A stretch of 64,000 nt of DNA from Paracoccus sp. IB05 (GTDB lineage Bacteria; Pseudomonadota; Alphaproteobacteria; Rhodobacterales; Rhodobacteraceae), in contig NZ_JAEFCF010000001.1 of NCBI RefSeq assembly GCF_016405985.1, forward strand, positions 248,001 through 312,000, read 5' to 3'. Position 1 is the first letter of the stretch. Each line of letters starts with the position of its first letter. Under the pieces are notes generated by a model that had not been told where the DNA came from, ran no database searches, and saw nothing but the letters and a program-made list of their open reading frames with translations. Made by a program: the position numbers and the translations under genes. This document shows, one piece after another, positions 1 through 9,144 of the stretch.

Positions 1-588
1 GCGCCGGTTTTTGGCGGCAAGATCCTGACCGGATTTTTCACCTGGATGGGCGAGGCGGGCTGGATCGCGACCTTCACCCGGGGCTCTCGTGCCGGGCAGC
101 CGGTGGTTGACGGCATCCCGATGCTGGTCGTCTGGGCGCTGGCGCTGGTGATCCTGGGCCATCTGCTGCTGACCCGCACCAGGTTCGGCAACTGGATCTT
201 TGCCGCCGGCGGTGACGCCCAGGCCGCGCGCTATGTCGGTGTGCCGGTGAACCGGGTGAAAATCTCGATGTTCATGTTCTCGGCCTTCTGCGCCACGGTC
301 TTCGCCACCTGCCAGGTGATGGAATTCGGCTCGGCCGCAGCTGACCGCGGGATGCTGAAAGAATTCGAGGCAATCATCTGCGTGGTGATCGGGGGCGCGC
401 TTCTGACCGGCGGCTATGGATCGGTGATCGGCGCGGCTTTGGGCGCTGTGATCTTCGGGGTCGTGCAACAGGGCCTGTTCTTTGCCAATGCCGAAAGCTC
501 GCTGTTCCGGGTCTTCCTTGGCGCCATCCTTTTGGTCGCCGTGATCATGAACACCTATATCCGCCGCATCATCACGGGAGAACGCTGA
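1..588 (+). CDS. Sugar ABC transporter permease (RbsC-like), 5' end outside window
   Basis: The frame is open from base 1 with no start, so this is the C-terminal 195 residues of a BPD_transp_2 (ribose/xylose-type) inner-membrane permease. The remaining part shows several hydrophobic segments, the family loop [18 protein letters not shown] and the Gly/Ala-rich [17 protein letters not shown] segment. It would form the membrane channel for the ATPase encoded next, whose ATG overlaps this TGA by one base (TGATG). The substrate cannot be read from the sequence; the dehydrogenase downstream suggests a sugar or polyol. Confidence 0.93.
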   Translation, partial: APVFGGKILTGFFTWMGEAGWIATFTRGSRAGQPVVDGIPMLVVWALALVILGHLLLTRTRFGNWIFAAGGDAQAARYVGVPVNRVKISMFMFSAFCATVFATCQVMEFGSAAADRGMLKEFEAIICVVIGGALLTGGYGSVIGAALGAVIFGVVQQGLFFANAESSLFRVFLGAILLVAVIMNTYIRRIITGER

Positions 589-1367
589 TGACGACTCCAA
601 TCGTGGAAATGCGCAATATCAAGAAGAACTTCGGCCATGTAATCGCGCTGAACGGGGTGTCCTTTGATGTGAAGGCGGGTGAATGCCATTGCCTGCTGGG
701 CGATAACGGCGCCGGGAAATCGACCTTCATCAAGACGATGTCGGGGGTTCACCGGCCCTCTTCGGGCACGATGGTGATCGAGGGGAAACCCGTCACCTTT
801 GAATCCCCGCGTGACGCTATGGGGGCGGGCATCGCCACCGTCTACCAGGATCTCGCGATGATCCCGCTGATGTCGGTGGTGCGCAACTTCTGGATGGGGC
901 GTGAGCCCGAGAAAGGCATCTGGCCCTTCCGCAATCTCGATATGAAAAAGGCCGAAGAGGTCACCATGTCCGAGATGAAGAAGATGGGGATCAACCTGCG
1001 CGGCCCGGATCAGGCGGTGGGCACCCTTTCCGGGGGCGAACGCCAGACCGTCGCCATTGCCCGCGCCGTCTATTTCGGGGCGAAAGTGCTGATCCTTGAC
1101 GAGCCGACCTCGGCTCTGGGCGTGCGCCAGACCGCGAATGTGCTGGGCACCATCGACCGGGTCAGGAAGCAGGGCATCGGCGTTGTGTTCATCACCCATA
1201 ACGTGCGCCATGCCATGGCGGTGGGGGATCGTTTCACCGTGCTGAACCGGGGCCAGACTTTGGGCACCGCGACCAAGGGCGATGTCGATGCTGCGCGCCT
1301 CCAGGATATGATGGCGGGCGGGCAGGAGCTGGCCGAGCTGGAATCCTCGCTGGGCGGCACGATTTAA
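588..1367 (+). CDS. Sugar ABC transporter ATP-binding protein, single ABC domain
   Basis: 259 residues with one complete nucleotide-binding domain: Walker [10 protein letters not shown] (38-46), signature LSGGE (147-151), Walker B VLILDEP (167-173) and switch His204. Classic RbsA/MglA/XylG proteins carry two fused ABC domains of about 500 residues, so this is the half-length, FrcA-like form. It energises import through the upstream permease. It is translationally coupled to that permease and sits 9 bp before a Gfo/Idh/MocA dehydrogenase, so uptake and first oxidation are probably co-expressed. Confidence 0.95.
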   Translation: MTTPIVEMRNIKKNFGHVIALNGVSFDVKAGECHCLLGDNGAGKSTFIKTMSGVHRPSSGTMVIEGKPVTFESPRDAMGAGIATVYQDLAMIPLMSVVRNFWMGREPEKGIWPFRNLDMKKAEEVTMSEMKKMGINLRGPDQAVGTLSGGERQTVAIARAVYFGAKVLILDEPTSALGVRQTANVLGTIDRVRKQGIGVVFITHNVRHAMAVGDRFTVLNRGQTLGTATKGDVDAARLQDMMAGGQELAELESSLGGTI

Positions 1368-1376
1368 GGAAAAGCG

Positions 1377-2567
1377 ATGAGCTTTACGGACAGAAGCAAT
1401 CTGCGTCAGCCCCCTCTGGGGCGGCGCCTTCGCCTTGGCTTTGTGGGCGGCGGGCGGGGCGGGCTTGTGGGCAGCTGGCATTTCTCGGGCGCGCGGCTTT
1501 CGAACCATTTCGATGTCGTGGCCGGGGCACTGTCTTCCCGCCCCGACACTGCGGCGCTCTCAGCCGCCGACTGGGTGATCCCGGCGGATCGCAGCTATAC
1601 CGATTACCGCGAAATGGCGCGGGCCGAGGCCGCCCGCCCTGACGGGATCGACGCGGTGGCGATCTGCACCCCGAATGACAGCCATGCGGCGGTGGCGATT
1701 GCCTTTCTCGAGGCCGGGATCGACGTGATCCTGGATAAGCCGATGACGGCGATGCTGCCGGATGCCGAGGCGCTGGTGGCAGTGCAGCAAAAGACCGGCG
1801 TCAGCCTGACTATGACCTATCCGTTCTCGCATCACGCCATGGTGCGGCAGGCCCGCGCTTTGGTCGATGAAGGGGCGCTAGGCCGCATCGCCCAGGTACA
1901 TGTCGAATATCTCCAGGACTGGAACCTGGCGGCGCAGCCCGAGAGTGGCGCGCCCTGGCGGCAGGATCCCAAACGGGTGGGCCGCAGCTCGATCGTGGGC
2001 GATATCGGGACCCATGCCTATCACCTGCTGCACAGCGTGACGGGCCTCGACGTGGCCAGTCTGCGTGCCGATATGTTCACCTGTGGCGGCGCGAAACCGC
2101 AGCCGGATACCGCCCATATCGGGCTGAAGCTCAGCAATGGTGCGCCCGCGACGATGCAGCTTTCCAATGCGGCGGTGGGGCAATATTGCGCGCTGCGGAT
2201 CCGGGTCTGGGGCGACAAGGGCGCGCTGGACTGGGATCAGGAAAAGCCCGAAGAGCTGCGTTTCACCCCTGCCGAGGCCGAAGAGCGTATCTTCCGCAGG
2301 GGTGCCGCCCAGGGCATCCGCCCGGCAGCCGAAGCTCTGATCCATCTGCCGCGCGGCCATGGCGAGACGCTGACCGATGCCTGGGCCAATCTTTACGCCG
2401 AGGCCGGGATCGTGATTGCCGCCCGCCGCTCAGGGCGCGATCTGGGTCAGGCCTCGACCAGGCTCTCCGGTGTCGCAGACGGGCTCAGAGGCATGGATTT
2501 TGTCGAAGCCTGCGCCGACAGCCATGAGGCGGGCGGCATCTGGACCCAGATGGCGGATCGCGACTGA
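1377..2567 (+). CDS. Gfo/Idh/MocA family oxidoreductase
   Basis: 396 residues. The N-terminal Rossmann fold has a Gly-rich loop (GGGRGG, 24-29) and an EKP-motif variant, DKP, at 120-122; the C-terminal half fits the alpha/beta dimer domain. Family members are NAD(P)-dependent dehydrogenases acting on sugars, inositols or sugar derivatives. The start is supported by AAGGA just upstream. As the last gene of the sugar importer operon it probably oxidises the imported substrate. The substrate is not determinable here. A strong terminator follows at 2607-2640. Confidence 0.92.
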   Translation: MSFTDRSNLRQPPLGRRLRLGFVGGGRGGLVGSWHFSGARLSNHFDVVAGALSSRPDTAALSAADWVIPADRSYTDYREMARAEAARPDGIDAVAICTPNDSHAAVAIAFLEAGIDVILDKPMTAMLPDAEALVAVQQKTGVSLTMTYPFSHHAMVRQARALVDEGALGRIAQVHVEYLQDWNLAAQPESGAPWRQDPKRVGRSSIVGDIGTHAYHLLHSVTGLDVASLRADMFTCGGAKPQPDTAHIGLKLSNGAPATMQLSNAAVGQYCALRIRVWGDKGALDWDQEKPEELRFTPAEAEERIFRRGAAQGIRPAAEALIHLPRGHGETLTDAWANLYAEAGIVIAARRSGRDLGQASTRLSGVADGLRGMDFVEACADSHEAGGIWTQMADRD

Positions 2568-2606
2568 TCCGCCGCTTTCATGTGGCCCGCTCCCTGGTCA
2601 CATGAT

Positions 2607-2640
2607 GGCCCGGCGTTCCCCCGCGCCGGGCCAGGCTTTT
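2607..2640 (+). terminator. Rho-independent terminator after the sugar operon
   Basis: Perfect 9-bp inverted repeat GGCCCGGCG / CGCCGGGCC (2607-2615 and 2624-2632) with an 8-nt loop, followed by AGGCTTTT. It ends the importer-dehydrogenase operon and separates it from the TSUP gene 15 bp downstream. Confidence 0.75.
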
Positions 2641-2654
2641 GATATGGTGACGAA

Positions 2655-3416
2655 ATGCCGATCCTTGACACGCCTGCCGCGCTGATCGCCACCCTGATCG
2701 CGGTGATCCTTGTCGGGCTGTCAAAGGGTGGTCTTGGCGGCATGAGCCTTCTGGGCGTGCCGATCATGGCGATGGTGATGTCGCCGGTGACGGCGGCCGC
2801 GATCCTGCTGCCGGTGCTGGTGGTGATGGATGTGGTCAGCGTCGCGAGCTGGCGCAAATGGGTCGACTGGCGGCTGATTGCGCTTTTGATGCCCGGGGCG
2901 CTGGCGGGGATCGGCATTGGCTGGTTCACCGCCGAGATGGTCTCGGATGCCGTGGTGCGGCTGATTGTGGGCGTGGTGTCTGCCGCTTTCGTGCTGCGCG
3001 TCCTCGCGCAGCATCTGATGCGGCGCGAGGTGCAGCCGCGCGGTCAGCGCCCGGCCCAGGCGCAGTTCTGGGCCGCGATCGCGGGCTATACCAGCTTTGT
3101 CGCCCATGCCGGTGCGCCGCCATTGCAGATCTATATGATGCCGCTGAAGCTGGATCCGAAGCTTTACACCGGCACTTTGGTGATGTTCTTCGCGATCACC
3201 AATGCGCTGAAACTGATCCCCTATTTCGCGCTTGGCCAGTTCGGGGCCGAAAACCTCACCGCCTCGGCGCTGCTTTTGCCGCTTGCGGTTGTCTCGACCT
3301 GGGCAGGGGCCTGGGCCGTCCGGCGGATGCGGGCCGATATCTTCTATCAGCTGACCTATGTCTCGGTCGCCCTGGTCGCGGTCAAGCTGATCTGGGACGG
3401 GATCGCGGGGATTTAA
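2655..3416 (+). CDS. TSUP (TauE/SafE) family membrane permease
   Basis: 253 residues, almost entirely hydrophobic, with about eight predicted membrane segments and the internal repeat layout of the sulfite exporter TauE/SafE family. The N-terminal motif GLSKGGLGGMSLLGVPI is characteristic. Family members export sulfite, sulfoacetate or other small organic anions; the substrate here is unknown. The gene stands alone between a terminator and a convergent RpiR regulator, with which it overlaps by 4 bp at the 3' end. Family call firm, function open. Confidence 0.9.
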   Translation: MPILDTPAALIATLIAVILVGLSKGGLGGMSLLGVPIMAMVMSPVTAAAILLPVLVVMDVVSVASWRKWVDWRLIALLMPGALAGIGIGWFTAEMVSDAVVRLIVGVVSAAFVLRVLAQHLMRREVQPRGQRPAQAQFWAAIAGYTSFVAHAGAPPLQIYMMPLKLDPKLYTGTLVMFFAITNALKLIPYFALGQFGAENLTASALLLPLAVVSTWAGAWAVRRMRADIFYQLTYVSVALVAVKLIWDGIAGI

Positions 3417-4285
3417 GTCCCGGTCACGGTCGGAATACGGGGCGCCTCGACATTTTGCTGCACCCGCGCTGCCACCGCGACCGTCAGCGCCTGCGCCAGA
3501 CACATTGGCGCCGCCAGCGAGCGCGAGAAGGTGTAATCATGTTCCGGCACCGGAAACAGCACGGTCGCCGATTTCGCCAGTGGTGACAGCGTGCTGTCCG
3601 AGATCGCCACGATCCCCACTCCGCGCGCGCCCGCCTCTTCGACGATGGACACGACCTCTTTCGCATAGAACCGGAACGAGACTGCCATCAGAACATCCTT
3701 CGGCCCCATGGTGCGGGCGACATAGGTCGAAAGACCGCCTGCGGAATCGAGGAGGATGCAGCGTTTGCCGATCATGGTCAGCTGGTAGCGCATCAGCTCC
3801 ACCACCGGGAGCGAGCGCATCTGACCCACAAGGTAGACCGTCTCGGCCTCCTGGAAGAGGGTCGCGGCCTGGACCAGATCTTCCTGGCGGATATCGTTCA
3901 GCATTTCCTGCAATGAGGCGATATCGCGCACCACCAGATCGCTGAGGAAGCTCAGCTCTGAGCGCCCGCCCGAGGTGTGCAGCTCGGTTTCCAGCAGCTT
4001 GACCCGGGCCTCGAACCCCGGCGCAGCGGTTGCAAGGCGGCGCTGGAACAGCGCCTGCAGCTCTTTAAAGCCCTTATATCCCAGGGCCTGGGCAAAGCGC
4101 ACAAAGCTGGACGCATGGATGCCACAGCGCTCGGCAATCGCATTGACCGATTGCACCGCGACCTCATTGGGGTTCTGGGTCAGGAAAACCGAGATCCGCT
4201 GATAGGTCTTGCTCATCTGATCATGGCGCTCATGGATGAGGCGGATCAGCTCTTCATAGTCTTTCGGCGGCGTCATATCGGTCAT
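3413..4285 (-). CDS. MurR/RpiR family transcriptional regulator
   Basis: 290 residues from the chosen ATG at 4285, which has GGAGA 7 nt upstream; a start 48 bp further out is possible but less supported. The N-terminal RpiR helix-turn-helix includes AIAERCGIHASSFVRFAQAL, and the C-terminal SIS sugar-phosphate-binding domain includes VYLVGQMRSLPVVELM and TMGPKDVLMAVSFR. Such proteins sense phosphosugars and control sugar catabolism, so the operon at 1-2567 is a plausible target. A direct repeat just upstream of the start may be its own operator. Confidence 0.92.
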   Translation of the reverse strand: MTDMTPPKDYEELIRLIHERHDQMSKTYQRISVFLTQNPNEVAVQSVNAIAERCGIHASSFVRFAQALGYKGFKELQALFQRRLATAAPGFEARVKLLETELHTSGGRSELSFLSDLVVRDIASLQEMLNDIRQEDLVQAATLFQEAETVYLVGQMRSLPVVELMRYQLTMIGKRCILLDSAGGLSTYVARTMGPKDVLMAVSFRFYAKEVVSIVEEAGARGVGIVAISDSTLSPLAKSATVLFPVPEHDYTFSRSLAAPMCLAQALTVAVAARVQQNVEAPRIPTVTGT

Positions 4286-4305
4286 GCGGAGGTCTCCCGC
4301 CAGCA

Positions 4306-4325
4306 TTTTGCAACAGGTTTTGCAA
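4306..4325 (-). promoter_or_regulatory. Candidate operator: TTTTGCAA direct repeat
   Basis: TTTTGCAA occurs at 4306-4313 and again at 4318-4325, 20 bp upstream of the RpiR regulator start. Each copy contains the palindrome TTGCAA. The position suits an autoregulatory site. This is inference from position and symmetry only. Confidence 0.35.
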
Positions 4326-4363
4326 AAATCCAAGAGCCATTGCAGATCTGGCAGCCGCGATGC

Positions 4364-4389
4364 GGCGCCCCGACCACAGCCGGGGCGCC
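4364..4389 (-). terminator. Hairpin terminator after the FepA/YncE-like operon
   Basis: Perfect 9-bp inverted repeat GGCGCCCCG / CGGGGCGCC (4364-4372, 4381-4389) with an 8-nt loop, placed 15 bp after the beta-propeller gene ends on the minus strand. No U-tract follows, so it may work as a Rho-assisted terminator or mRNA end-protecting stem. Confidence 0.55.
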
Positions 4390-4404
4390 GTTGTTCTTGC
4401 GGTA

Positions 4405-5799
4405 TTATTGCGCCGGCGTCAGGCGCCAGAGATTGTCGCCGGTCGGATCGTCTTCGCCGCGCGCCTTGTTCACCGCCCAGATCCGGCCCTGGCCATCGGC
4501 GCGGAGCTGGTTGGTCGCGTTGCCGGCGTCCAGATTGGCGAGGATTTCGCCCTGTCCATTGACCACAGTGATCGTGCCCGCGCCGCGATTGGCGATATAG
4601 GCGGCTTTCGAGACCGCGTCATAGGTGACGTTCAGCGGCTGCGCGCCGACCGCCACATCATGGATCACCTCGCCTTTGGCGACATCGACCACCAGCACAT
4701 TGTCCGATTGCTGCGAGACAACGAAGGCAAGGCCCTGGGCCGCGTCATAGGCCACACCAGCGGCGCCTTTGGCCCCGGGCAGCGCGATCACTTTGACATC
4801 GCCCGATTTCAGATCGATCACGGCAAGCTCATTGGTGCTCATCGAAACATTGACCAGGATGCCCGAGGTCGGGTCGATATCCAGCGCCATCGCCGACCAT
4901 GCGCCGCCGCGCTCGCCCGAAGTGATGGTGATCGGTGCCAGCTTCTCCAGCGTTGCGGTGTCGAACACTTCGATATTGCCGGTGCGGGTGGCCGAGGCAT
5001 AGGCCCGGCCATTCGCCTCGTCGATCACCACATCGCGGGCATGGTTGACCGAGCCCGGCGCGAATTGCCGGACCAGCGAAAGGTCGGATTGCTTATAGAC
5101 CGAAATGGTGTCCTGCCGGGTGTTTGTGACCCAGACGTTGCCATTCACATCATCCACACCCACGCCGTAAACCGCAAAAAGCCCGGCATCTTCGCCATTT
5201 TCACGCGCGGGCGCTGCTTCGGGTGTGACCTGGGCCAGCTGTTCCAGCGTATTGGCATCGAGCTTGGTCAGCGCCGATTGTCTGACCGGCGGGCGGCCGA
5301 CCGCCGAGGTCACGAACACCGCATCCGAGGCTTTCGAATAGGCCACCTGATAGAGGCCGCGCGTCACCGGACCATTGGCGATGGTGAATTTATCCGCGCC
5401 CGAGAGCGGCACTTCGGGCGAGATTTTCAGCGTCACCACCTCGGCGGCGGCGGGCTTCTCGGCAATGACCAGGATCGGCTGCAACCCGGTTGCGGCATCG
5501 GCATCGACGTCAAGCTCAAAGCTGAATGCGCCTTCGGCATCGACCAGCAGCGGGCCGTCGGCGTTCAGGACATTGGGGCCGCGCATCAGGGTGATTTCCT
5601 GATCGGGGATCAGCCCTTCGCCCGAAATGGTGACCTTGCTGCCAGTATAGACCGGTGCGCCGCGCTCGGAGCTGGCGGCGCTGACGCGGCCCTGGAAATC
5701 CCGGACCGGGGTGAAGACGCTATCGGCTGAGACCGGGCCGGCCAGCAGAATCGCAAGGGTCGAGGCGCTGAGAAGCGGGCGGAATGCTTTGGAAAACAT
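4405..5799 (-). CDS. Periplasmic YncE-like beta-propeller protein
   Basis: 464 residues. An N-terminal signal peptide (SKAFRPLLSASTLAILLAGP, cleavage probably near VSA-DS) is followed by YVTN/NHL-type beta-propeller repeats, for example VWVTNTRQDTISVYK, GRAYASATRTGNIEVFD and KAAYIANRGAGTITVVN. ATG 5799 is preferred over an in-frame TTG at 5817. It lies 61 bp downstream of the FepA-like receptor in the same direction. The same pairing, a TonB receptor followed by a YncE-type propeller, is known from E. coli yncD-yncE. The molecular role of this family is not well established. Confidence 0.88.
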   Translation of the reverse strand: MFSKAFRPLLSASTLAILLAGPVSADSVFTPVRDFQGRVSAASSERGAPVYTGSKVTISGEGLIPDQEITLMRGPNVLNADGPLLVDAEGAFSFELDVDADAATGLQPILVIAEKPAAAEVVTLKISPEVPLSGADKFTIANGPVTRGLYQVAYSKASDAVFVTSAVGRPPVRQSALTKLDANTLEQLAQVTPEAAPARENGEDAGLFAVYGVGVDDVNGNVWVTNTRQDTISVYKQSDLSLVRQFAPGSVNHARDVVIDEANGRAYASATRTGNIEVFDTATLEKLAPITITSGERGGAWSAMALDIDPTSGILVNVSMSTNELAVIDLKSGDVKVIALPGAKGAAGVAYDAAQGLAFVVSQQSDNVLVVDVAKGEVIHDVAVGAQPLNVTYDAVSKAAYIANRGAGTITVVNGQGEILANLDAGNATNQLRADGQGRIWAVNKARGEDDPTGDNLWRLTPAQ

Positions 5800-5824
5800 G
5801 ATGTTTCTTTCTGACAAGAGGGTG

Positions 5825-5847
5825 CCCGGCCGGATTATCCGGCCGGG
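5825..5847 (-). terminator. Intercistronic hairpin between receptor and propeller genes
   Basis: Perfect 10-bp stem CCCGGCCGGA / TCCGGCCGGG with a 3-nt loop (TTA), between the stop of the TonB receptor and the start of the YncE-like gene. It probably reduces downstream expression or stabilises the receptor mRNA rather than fully ending transcription. Confidence 0.55.
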
Positions 5848-5860
5848 ACATTTGCATCGC

Positions 5861-8134
5861 TCAGAAGGATTTGGTCAGGCCGACATAGAAGGCACGGCCG
5901 GGCTCGTTGAAGGTGTTCGACCCACCGCTGGTCTCGGTGCGGTAGATTTTCTTGTCCAGGAGGTTGGTCACACCGGCGGTCATGCGGGCGGTCTCGGTGA
6001 CATCCCAGTTCATGCCGATATTGAACAGGGTGTAGCCGCCGCGCTCATTGGGGTCGGTGGTGACCGCATTGGACACAGAGCTGATCGCCGAAGGCTGGAT
6101 CGGGCCGTAATGGGTGGCGCCGAGCGAGAAGCCCAGATCGTCACGGGCCTGCCAGTCAAGCGTGGCATTGATCGTGTAATCGGGGACCAGCGAAAGCGGC
6201 TGGCCGGTCGATTTGATCTTCGAGTCGATCATATAGGTGACATTGGTGTTCAGCGAGATCGTGTCGCTGAGCCGGGTGGCAAAATTGCCCTCGATCCCCT
6301 CGACCACAGCCGGCCCGGTGTTTTCCCAGCGGAACAGGCGGTTGGTGGTGGCGCCGGGGTTTTCCTGGATCTGGCCCGACTGGATCTTGTTCTTATAGTC
6401 ATTGTGGAAATAGGTCAGGCTGGCATTGATGCCGTTATCGCCCTCATAGGCGAAACCGATTTCCTTGTTGACGCTGATTTCGGGGTCAAGATCGGGATTG
6501 CCGACCACAAAACAGGGGCCGGTCAGACGCACACCATTGACCCAGGGGCAGCCATTGCCGTTGGTCGTATAGACATAGCCCGGGTTCAGCTGGAACACGT
6601 TCGGCGTCTTGAAGGCGCGGGCGATGCCGAGCTTCATCTTCCATTCATCACTGAAACGGTATTCAGCATTCAGGCTGGGCGAGGCATTGCCGCCAAAATC
6701 GCTGGAATAGTCGTAGCGCAGGCCGGGGGTGATGATCAGATTGTCCGACCATTCGATATTCGCTTCGGCATAAAGCCCGATGCGGTTCATCGTGAGCACC
6801 GGGTCACGGCTGGCGGCATTGTTGATCAGCGTCGGGTCGGTGATGGTGCCGGGCAGGCTGGTGACGATCGAGACCGGATCGTCGATCTTTTCACGGCGGA
6901 ATTCACCGCCCAGCGTCACCGTCGCGCCACGGCCGAAAAGATGCATCGGCAGGATCCATTCCGACTTGGCGGTGATGTTCTCCAGCGTGATGGTGCGGAA
7001 GGCAAAGCTGTCATTGATGCCATCGCCATCGGCATCGGCACAATAGCTGATCCGGCCCTCGCCTGCTCCGGCGACGCCTTCACAAAGCCGCGTATTGGTG
7101 GTGTTTTCCAGCTGGATAAAGCTGTTCGACGTGCCGAAATCATAGTCGCCGCGATGGGTGATCGCGAAGGTACGGCGGTACATCTTATTGGTTTCGGTGC
7201 CGATAAGCCCCAGGTAATCCTCGACGATATGGGGCTGGGTGGCCGAGTTCGCCGGCCAGCTGCCAAGCTGCGAGTCGCCGGCGAATTTATTGCCCTGGCG
7301 CGAGAAATTCATCTCGAAATCCAGCTCGTGGTTCTCGGCGACCTTCCAGGTGGCCAGCGCGCCGATATCCTTATTCGAAACACCTTCTTTACCGGCCAGA
7401 GGTGTCCCGCCGGTCGCGGTCGGCGGGTTGAGATCGGCCGCATCACCATTGGTCTTGTTATAGCCGCCGAAGATCCGCAGGCTGAGCCTCTCGCCCACCG
7501 GCCCTGCCAGCATGAAGGAGCCGCGATAGCTGTCGCCTTCCTTGCTGTTATTGGGCGCGGTGTAATGCAGCCCGACCTGACCGGTAAAACTGTCAGGGCG
7601 TTTGGTCACGATATTGACCACACCGCCCGAAGCACCCGAGCCGTAGCGCGCTGCCGCCGGGCCGCGAATGACTTCGATCCGCTCGATCAGCTCTGCCGGA
7701 ACCCAGTTGGAATCGCCCCGGGTGTCGCGCTCGCCATTGCGGCCCATCTTGACCGCATTGCGCGAATTGACCGGTTTGCCGTCGATCAGGATCAGGGTGT
7801 TTTCCGGCCCCATGCCGCGCAGGTCGATCTGGCGCTGGTTGCCGCGCTGCCCGGACGCCGAGGCCCCTGTCAGGTTGACGCCCGGCATCTTGCGCACGAC
7901 TTCCGAGATGTCATTCATCACCGGGGTTTTTGCCAGATCTTCGGCGGTGATGGTCGAGACGCCGAGCGCCTGTTTGATCTGGTCTTCGGCCGAGAGAACG
8001 ATGGTGCCAAGTTCGACCGCCTCGTCCTCTTCCGTGCCCGACTGGGCAAGGGCCGGGGTCACCGAAAAACCGGTGGAAAGCAGCAGAAACAGCGCCGTGC
8101 AGGATGCAAGGCGCGATGAATGGGACTGCATCAC
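5861..8134 (-). CDS. fepA: TonB-dependent catecholate siderophore receptor, FepA/PfeA type
   Basis: 757 residues: signal peptide ending near ALAQS, TonB-box-like region EDEAVELGTIVLSA, plug domain (about residues 45-170) and a 22-strand barrel ending in the terminal Phe typical of outer-membrane proteins. The plug closely follows the FepA/PfeA/BfeA pattern: SGQRGNQRQIDLRGMGPENT, DTRGDSNWVP and RGPAAARYGSGASGGVVNI. That supports ferric-enterobactin or a related catecholate as ligand. It diverges from a two-component system, as PfeA is associated with PfeRS in Pseudomonas aeruginosa. The exact siderophore is inferred. Confidence 0.93.
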   Translation of the reverse strand: MMQSHSSRLASCTALFLLLSTGFSVTPALAQSGTEEDEAVELGTIVLSAEDQIKQALGVSTITAEDLAKTPVMNDISEVVRKMPGVNLTGASASGQRGNQRQIDLRGMGPENTLILIDGKPVNSRNAVKMGRNGERDTRGDSNWVPAELIERIEVIRGPAAARYGSGASGGVVNIVTKRPDSFTGQVGLHYTAPNNSKEGDSYRGSFMLAGPVGERLSLRIFGGYNKTNGDAADLNPPTATGGTPLAGKEGVSNKDIGALATWKVAENHELDFEMNFSRQGNKFAGDSQLGSWPANSATQPHIVEDYLGLIGTETNKMYRRTFAITHRGDYDFGTSNSFIQLENTTNTRLCEGVAGAGEGRISYCADADGDGINDSFAFRTITLENITAKSEWILPMHLFGRGATVTLGGEFRREKIDDPVSIVTSLPGTITDPTLINNAASRDPVLTMNRIGLYAEANIEWSDNLIITPGLRYDYSSDFGGNASPSLNAEYRFSDEWKMKLGIARAFKTPNVFQLNPGYVYTTNGNGCPWVNGVRLTGPCFVVGNPDLDPEISVNKEIGFAYEGDNGINASLTYFHNDYKNKIQSGQIQENPGATTNRLFRWENTGPAVVEGIEGNFATRLSDTISLNTNVTYMIDSKIKSTGQPLSLVPDYTINATLDWQARDDLGFSLGATHYGPIQPSAISSVSNAVTTDPNERGGYTLFNIGMNWDVTETARMTAGVTNLLDKKIYRTETSGGSNTFNEPGRAFYVGLTKSF

Positions 8135-8223
8135 AAGACTCCGTGGAATCGGGGTTTCTGGCTGGCTGAATGCGGGCTTTGGCCCGGTTCATGCCGCGAC
8201 ACCCGGGCGGGGCAAGCCGTTTG

Positions 8224-8247
8224 CGACAGAACTGTCGCGAACTGTCT
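8224..8247. promoter_or_regulatory. Palindrome in the receptor / two-component divergent promoter region
   Basis: The 278-bp gap 8135-8412 separates the receptor from the response regulator. It contains a perfect dyad GCGACAGAACTGTCGC (8224-8239; 7-bp arms, 2-bp spacer) followed at once by another GAACTGTC copy (8240-8247). Repeated half-sites suit an OmpR-type regulator or a repressor controlling the divergent pair. I found no convincing Fur box. Confidence 0.5.
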
Positions 8248-8412
8248 CTGGCTGACGGGTTTCGCCGGGATTGTCCTGGAAATTCAGTCAGGAATGTGAC
8301 AACCTCGCCACGTTGTCCGGGCCGGTGGTCGGGTTTACTATGGGTTTGGCTCCGGTCGGAGGAATCTCCTGGACATCATTCCGGAAGCCGAGGCTCCGGG
8401 GGCCCCTGGCGA

Positions 8413-9141
8413 ATGCAGAAGACATCCATACCGAAACTGCTGGTGGTCGATGACGCCGCCGATATCCGCGATCCGCTTTGCCACTATCTCGCGAAGAACG
8501 GGGTGGAAGCGGTTGGCGCCGCATCGGCGGATGAGGCGCGGGCGGTTTTGCACGATGAAACGATCAGCCTCATCATCCTTGATCTGATGATGCCGGGCGA
8601 AGACGGGTTAAGTTTTTACCGCGCGCTGATGAACAGCAGCACCGGGGCGCGCATTCCGGTGATCATGCTGACGGCGCTGCACAGTGACGCCAATAAGATC
8701 CGGGGCCTCGATCTGGGCGCTGATGATTATGTGACCAAACCCTTTAATCCGCGCGAGCTGTTGTCGCGCATTCATGCCGTTTTGCGGCGGGGCAGCCTCG
8801 CAAAACCCGGGCCGGCGCGGGAAAGACGGCGTTTTGCCGGGATCGTGCATGATCCTCAGCTACAGGCGGTGCTGCTGCCCGACGGGGCCGAGGTCGGGCT
8901 GACCTCGGGCGAGAACCGGCTGCTTGAGGCGCTGCTTGATCATGCGGGCGGCGTCCTGAGCCGCGAGGACATCGCAAAGCTGATCAGCCGAAAGGGGGAT
9001 ACGACGACGATGCGTGCCGCCGACAATTGCATTTTCCGGCTGCGGCGCAAGCTTGGGGACAATGCGCGGGCGCCGAAGATCCTCCTGACCGACTGGGGTG
9101 GCGGCTACCGGATCGTGGACGATGTCCGGCCGGACGGCTGA
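8413..9141 (+). CDS. OmpR-family response regulator
   Basis: 242 residues from ATG 8413; longer in-frame starts reach into non-conserved sequence. The receiver domain (about 8-120) has the acidic pair Asp13/Asp14, phospho-acceptor Asp57, Thr87 and Lys109. A winged-helix Trans_reg_C domain follows, containing LTSGENRLLEALLDHAGGVL and NCIFRLRRKLGD. Its partner kinase starts 3 bp downstream. Divergence from a FepA-like receptor suggests control of siderophore uptake, analogous to PfeR, but the signal is not shown by sequence. Confidence 0.95.
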   Translation: MQKTSIPKLLVVDDAADIRDPLCHYLAKNGVEAVGAASADEARAVLHDETISLIILDLMMPGEDGLSFYRALMNSSTGARIPVIMLTALHSDANKIRGLDLGADDYVTKPFNPRELLSRIHAVLRRGSLAKPGPARERRRFAGIVHDPQLQAVLLPDGAEVGLTSGENRLLEALLDHAGGVLSREDIAKLISRKGDTTTMRAADNCIFRLRRKLGDNARAPKILLTDWGGGYRIVDDVRPDG

Positions 9142-9144
9142 GAT

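Noticed and set aside
5711-8119. 802-residue plus-strand open frame opposite the TonB receptor
   Set aside because: Shadow of the receptor gene; the minus-strand product has clear signal, plug and barrel features, while this one has none.
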